Source: Cyclobacteriaceae bacterium (GTDB taxonomy: Bacteria; Bacteroidota; Bacteroidia; Cytophagales; Cyclobacteriaceae). Taken from it: a DNA stretch of 64,000 bases. The notes beneath the pieces were generated by a model. It did no database searches. It was not told the DNA's origin and was given only the letters and a program-made list of their open reading frames with translations. The stretch is from NCBI GenBank assembly GCA_022841475.1, contig JALHRJ010000022.1:1-64000 (forward strand), written 5' to 3'. Positions 62,244-64,000 of this stretch are shown in pieces; the stretch's first letter is position 1, and the number at the start of each line of letters is the position of its first letter. The translations under genes were made by a program, and so were the position numbers.

Positions 62244-63194
62244 GTGAAGAAAGTCTATTTTTTACTTTTACTGGCCGGAACATTTTTTAGTGATTCGTTT
62301 GGTCAGCAAGACCCTCAGTTCACACATTACATGTTTAATACCCTGTATTATAATCCTGGGTATGCAGGTGTGGAAGGGATCACCAAGTTTACGGCAATCC
62401 ATAGAAGTCAATGGGTAGGTTATCAGCCAACCGTGGGTGGAGGTGGCGCACCAACAACACAAATTGTAAGTATGTCGGCCCCTATTAATAAAATAAGAAG
62501 TGGATTTGGTGCTTACGTTGTTAATGACCGGCTAGGTCCACAAAATAATCTTGAAGCTCAAGTTTCTTATGCGTATCACCTTGCTTTAAAGGATACCAAG
62601 TTAAGTTTTGGTATGAAGGCTGGAGTTTATTCTCAAACCATAAACTTTGACTTGTATAGACCCATTGATCAGAATGATCCGCTCTTAAAGAACGCAGGAA
62701 AGGAATCTCAGGTGCGTCCGGACTTGGCCATGGGGGTGTTTATGCAACGTGAAAAATATTATGCCGGTGTGAGTTTTAATCACCTTATAAAATCAGAGTT
62801 TGACTTTGGCACGGGCCAGCGCAATGCACTTCAGCCGCATATGTACGTAACGGGTGGATACTATTATCAGTTAAACTTTGATCTCCGATTCCAATTCTCA
62901 ACCCTTGTTAAGTCGGATTTTACCAAAACTACTTTTGATTTGGGCGGAATAGCCTACTATAAAGATACGATGTGGGGCGGTTTGGCGTTTAGACAGTCAG
63001 AAGCAGCTATTCTTATGTTGGGGTACAGTATATTAAAAGATAAGTCGTTGAAGTTGGGTTATGGATTGGACTACGTGATCAAGGATCAGGCTGCAAAGCA
63101 ACCCACATCACATGAATTCTTGCTTACTTACGAACTGCCTGTAAACCCGGCAATCGGAAAAAAGGTGGTGCGAACTCCCCGATACAGACATTAA
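62244..63194 (+). CDS. PorP/SprF-family type IX secretion outer-membrane protein
   Basis: 316 residues with a signal peptide (about 1-20, ending SFGQ). The family signature QDPQFTHYMFNTLYYNPGYAG (about 21-41) and many barrel strands follow. SprF/PorP proteins help to place SprB-type adhesins or form part of the T9SS. GTG start at 62244, with a promoter upstream. The next gene is gldK, so the order porP-gldK is that of classical T9SS/gliding operons. Confidence 0.92.
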   Translation: MKKVYFLLLLAGTFFSDSFGQQDPQFTHYMFNTLYYNPGYAGVEGITKFTAIHRSQWVGYQPTVGGGGAPTTQIVSMSAPINKIRSGFGAYVVNDRLGPQNNLEAQVSYAYHLALKDTKLSFGMKAGVYSQTINFDLYRPIDQNDPLLKNAGKESQVRPDLAMGVFMQREKYYAGVSFNHLIKSEFDFGTGQRNALQPHMYVTGGYYYQLNFDLRFQFSTLVKSDFTKTTFDLGGIAYYKDTMWGGLAFRQSEAAILMLGYSILKDKSLKLGYGLDYVIKDQAAKQPTSHEFLLTYELPVNPAIGKKVVRTPRYRH

Positions 63195-63333
63195 TCGGAT
63201 ATTTATTTTGGTTTTTTTGAGATTTTGTTGAATTTGGTCTCTCTCTTATTTAAAAAAAAGGCGAAAAAGAATAACTTTCGGGTCTGTATCGTTGGCTTTA
63301 GCAAACCGAAAGACTTGATCTAATAAAAAAAGT

Positions 63334-64000
63334 ATGAAGAAAATAGTTTCTCCAAGGGTTCTGTACTATGCTTTAATTCTGGGCGCTGGATCAATTGTAG
63401 GCGGCTGCGGTCTGCTTGGCATTGGTGGCAATAAGGGTGGTGATGCCCAGGGCGAAGTTGTTGGTCAATCCACGCTGGAGCGCAGAGAAGGGTGGTCTAT
63501 GGTGATTCCCTATGGCATGGTTCCTATTCCTGCGGGCACTTTCCACATGGGTCAGGCCGATGAGGATCCTGCTTCCACTCAGATCAACTTTAACAAGCAA
63601 ATTACAATTGGTCCTCTGTTCATGGACGAAACAGAGATTACAAATGATGAATACCTCCAATTTACTACCTTCTTTTTAGATCCAAACGGGGCAGAAGGCC
63701 TCACTAACTTTGCTCAGATAGGTCAGCAGGAGTTTATGGAGAAGTTTTATCCTGATACTACGGTATGGATGAAAGATTTCTCGCATCATATGGGTGATCC
63801 TTTAGTGGATTATTATTGGCAGCACCCTGGCTATCAGGAATATCCGGTAGTAGGTGTAAGTTGGGAAGCCGCTAACTTCTTTGGTAAATGGAGATCAGCT
63901 TTCCTAAATGAATGGAGACAGGTAAACGGTGGGCAACCTCCGATGCCAGCTTTCCGCTTGCCTTCTGAGGCAGAGTGGGAATACGCAGCCCGTGGCGGCC
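63334..64000 (+). CDS. gldK: GldK-type lipoprotein, 3' end outside window
   Basis: First 222 codons, open at the window edge. ATG at 63334 after an A-rich leader. Signal peptide with lipobox VGGC (Cys25) and a Gly-rich linker (GLLGIGGNKGG). The following part is the formylglycine-generating-enzyme/SUMF1 fold: IPAGTFHMGQADED (about 70-83), ITNDEYLQF (about 109-117), YPVVGVSWEAANFFGKWR (about 172-189) and FRLPSEAEWEYAARGG (about 207-222). In GldK the sulfatase-modifying fold is structural: it forms the periplasmic/outer-membrane ring with GldN in the T9SS. Confidence 0.9.
   Translation, partial: MKKIVSPRVLYYALILGAGSIVGGCGLLGIGGNKGGDAQGEVVGQSTLERREGWSMVIPYGMVPIPAGTFHMGQADEDPASTQINFNKQITIGPLFMDETEITNDEYLQFTTFFLDPNGAEGLTNFAQIGQQEFMEKFYPDTTVWMKDFSHHMGDPLVDYYWQHPGYQEYPVVGVSWEAANFFGKWRSAFLNEWRQVNGGQPPMPAFRLPSEAEWEYAARGG

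Noticed and set aside
63391..63660. Minus-strand 89-residue frame at the right end
   Set aside because: Antisense to the gldK lipoprotein, whose signal peptide and SUMF1-type motifs are clear.

Overview
The window looks like chromosomal DNA of a gliding-type Bacteroidota bacterium, most likely of the order Cytophagales. The evidence is a type IX secretion/gliding block at the right end (PorP/SprF-family protein, then the start of gldK), a PorE-like OmpA lipoprotein, promoters of the TAnnTTTG type, many lipoproteins and outer-membrane beta-barrels, and LytS/LytTR sensor pairs. I see no phage, transposase, CRISPR array or rRNA. Gene density is high. The genus cannot be fixed from the sequence alone.

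Layout. 1-4.8 kb: the 3' part of lysA, an MFS exporter, an HI0933-like flavoprotein and a convergent histidine kinase. 4.8-5.4 kb: a small GIY-YIG nuclease pseudogene between tRNA-Phe and a degenerate copy of the tRNA 3' end. 5.5-10.2 kb: a membrane Fe-S/CCG electron-transfer pair, a conserved small protein and a PorE-like lipoprotein. 10.2-12.2 kb: an ECF sigma/anti-sigma operon with a Spy-like protein and a haem-binding protein. 12.3-18.7 kb: a deoxyribonucleotidase, an S9 peptidase, a glycosyltransferase, a MITE-like repeat, a DUF2721 protein and purM. 18.9-25.1 kb: a FtsX-type permease, a PQQ sugar dehydrogenase, a SpoU methyltransferase, a second ECF sigma pair and a TraB/GumN protein. 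25.2-28 kb: an exported methyltransferase and a cluster of unknown function consisting of a 61-residue Trp-rich peptide, a helical protein with a DDxxD motif and a membrane sensor that has only a DHp-like helix. 28-35 kb: mutS, a SulP transporter with a Usp-like protein, and an OmpR-type two-component system. 35.3-46 kb: a cytochrome, an AraC regulator, a LytS/LytTR pair, an exported dioxygenase-like lipoprotein, YceI, a desaturase and small secreted proteins. 46.4-51.2 kb: KdpD-like, KdpE-like, Kup and beta-barrel genes in one operon. 51.4-58.6 kb: tRNA-Gly, tRNA-Leu, a purine nucleoside phosphorylase, an aldo/keto reductase, uvrA and a second LytS/LytTR pair. 58.6-64 kb: a TerB-like protein, hemW, DUF4271, hemD, a porP-family gene and gldK (cut by the window end).

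Most of the window is core metabolism, envelope and repair, with at least five two-component sensor systems. The two most unusual places are 26626-27929, which resembles a peptide-plus-modifying-enzyme cassette and is, by inference only, comparable to ComQ/ComX, and 4850-5327, where a GIY-YIG gene with palindromic ends is flanked by copies of a tRNA 3' end and looks like a decayed tRNA-associated mobile unit.
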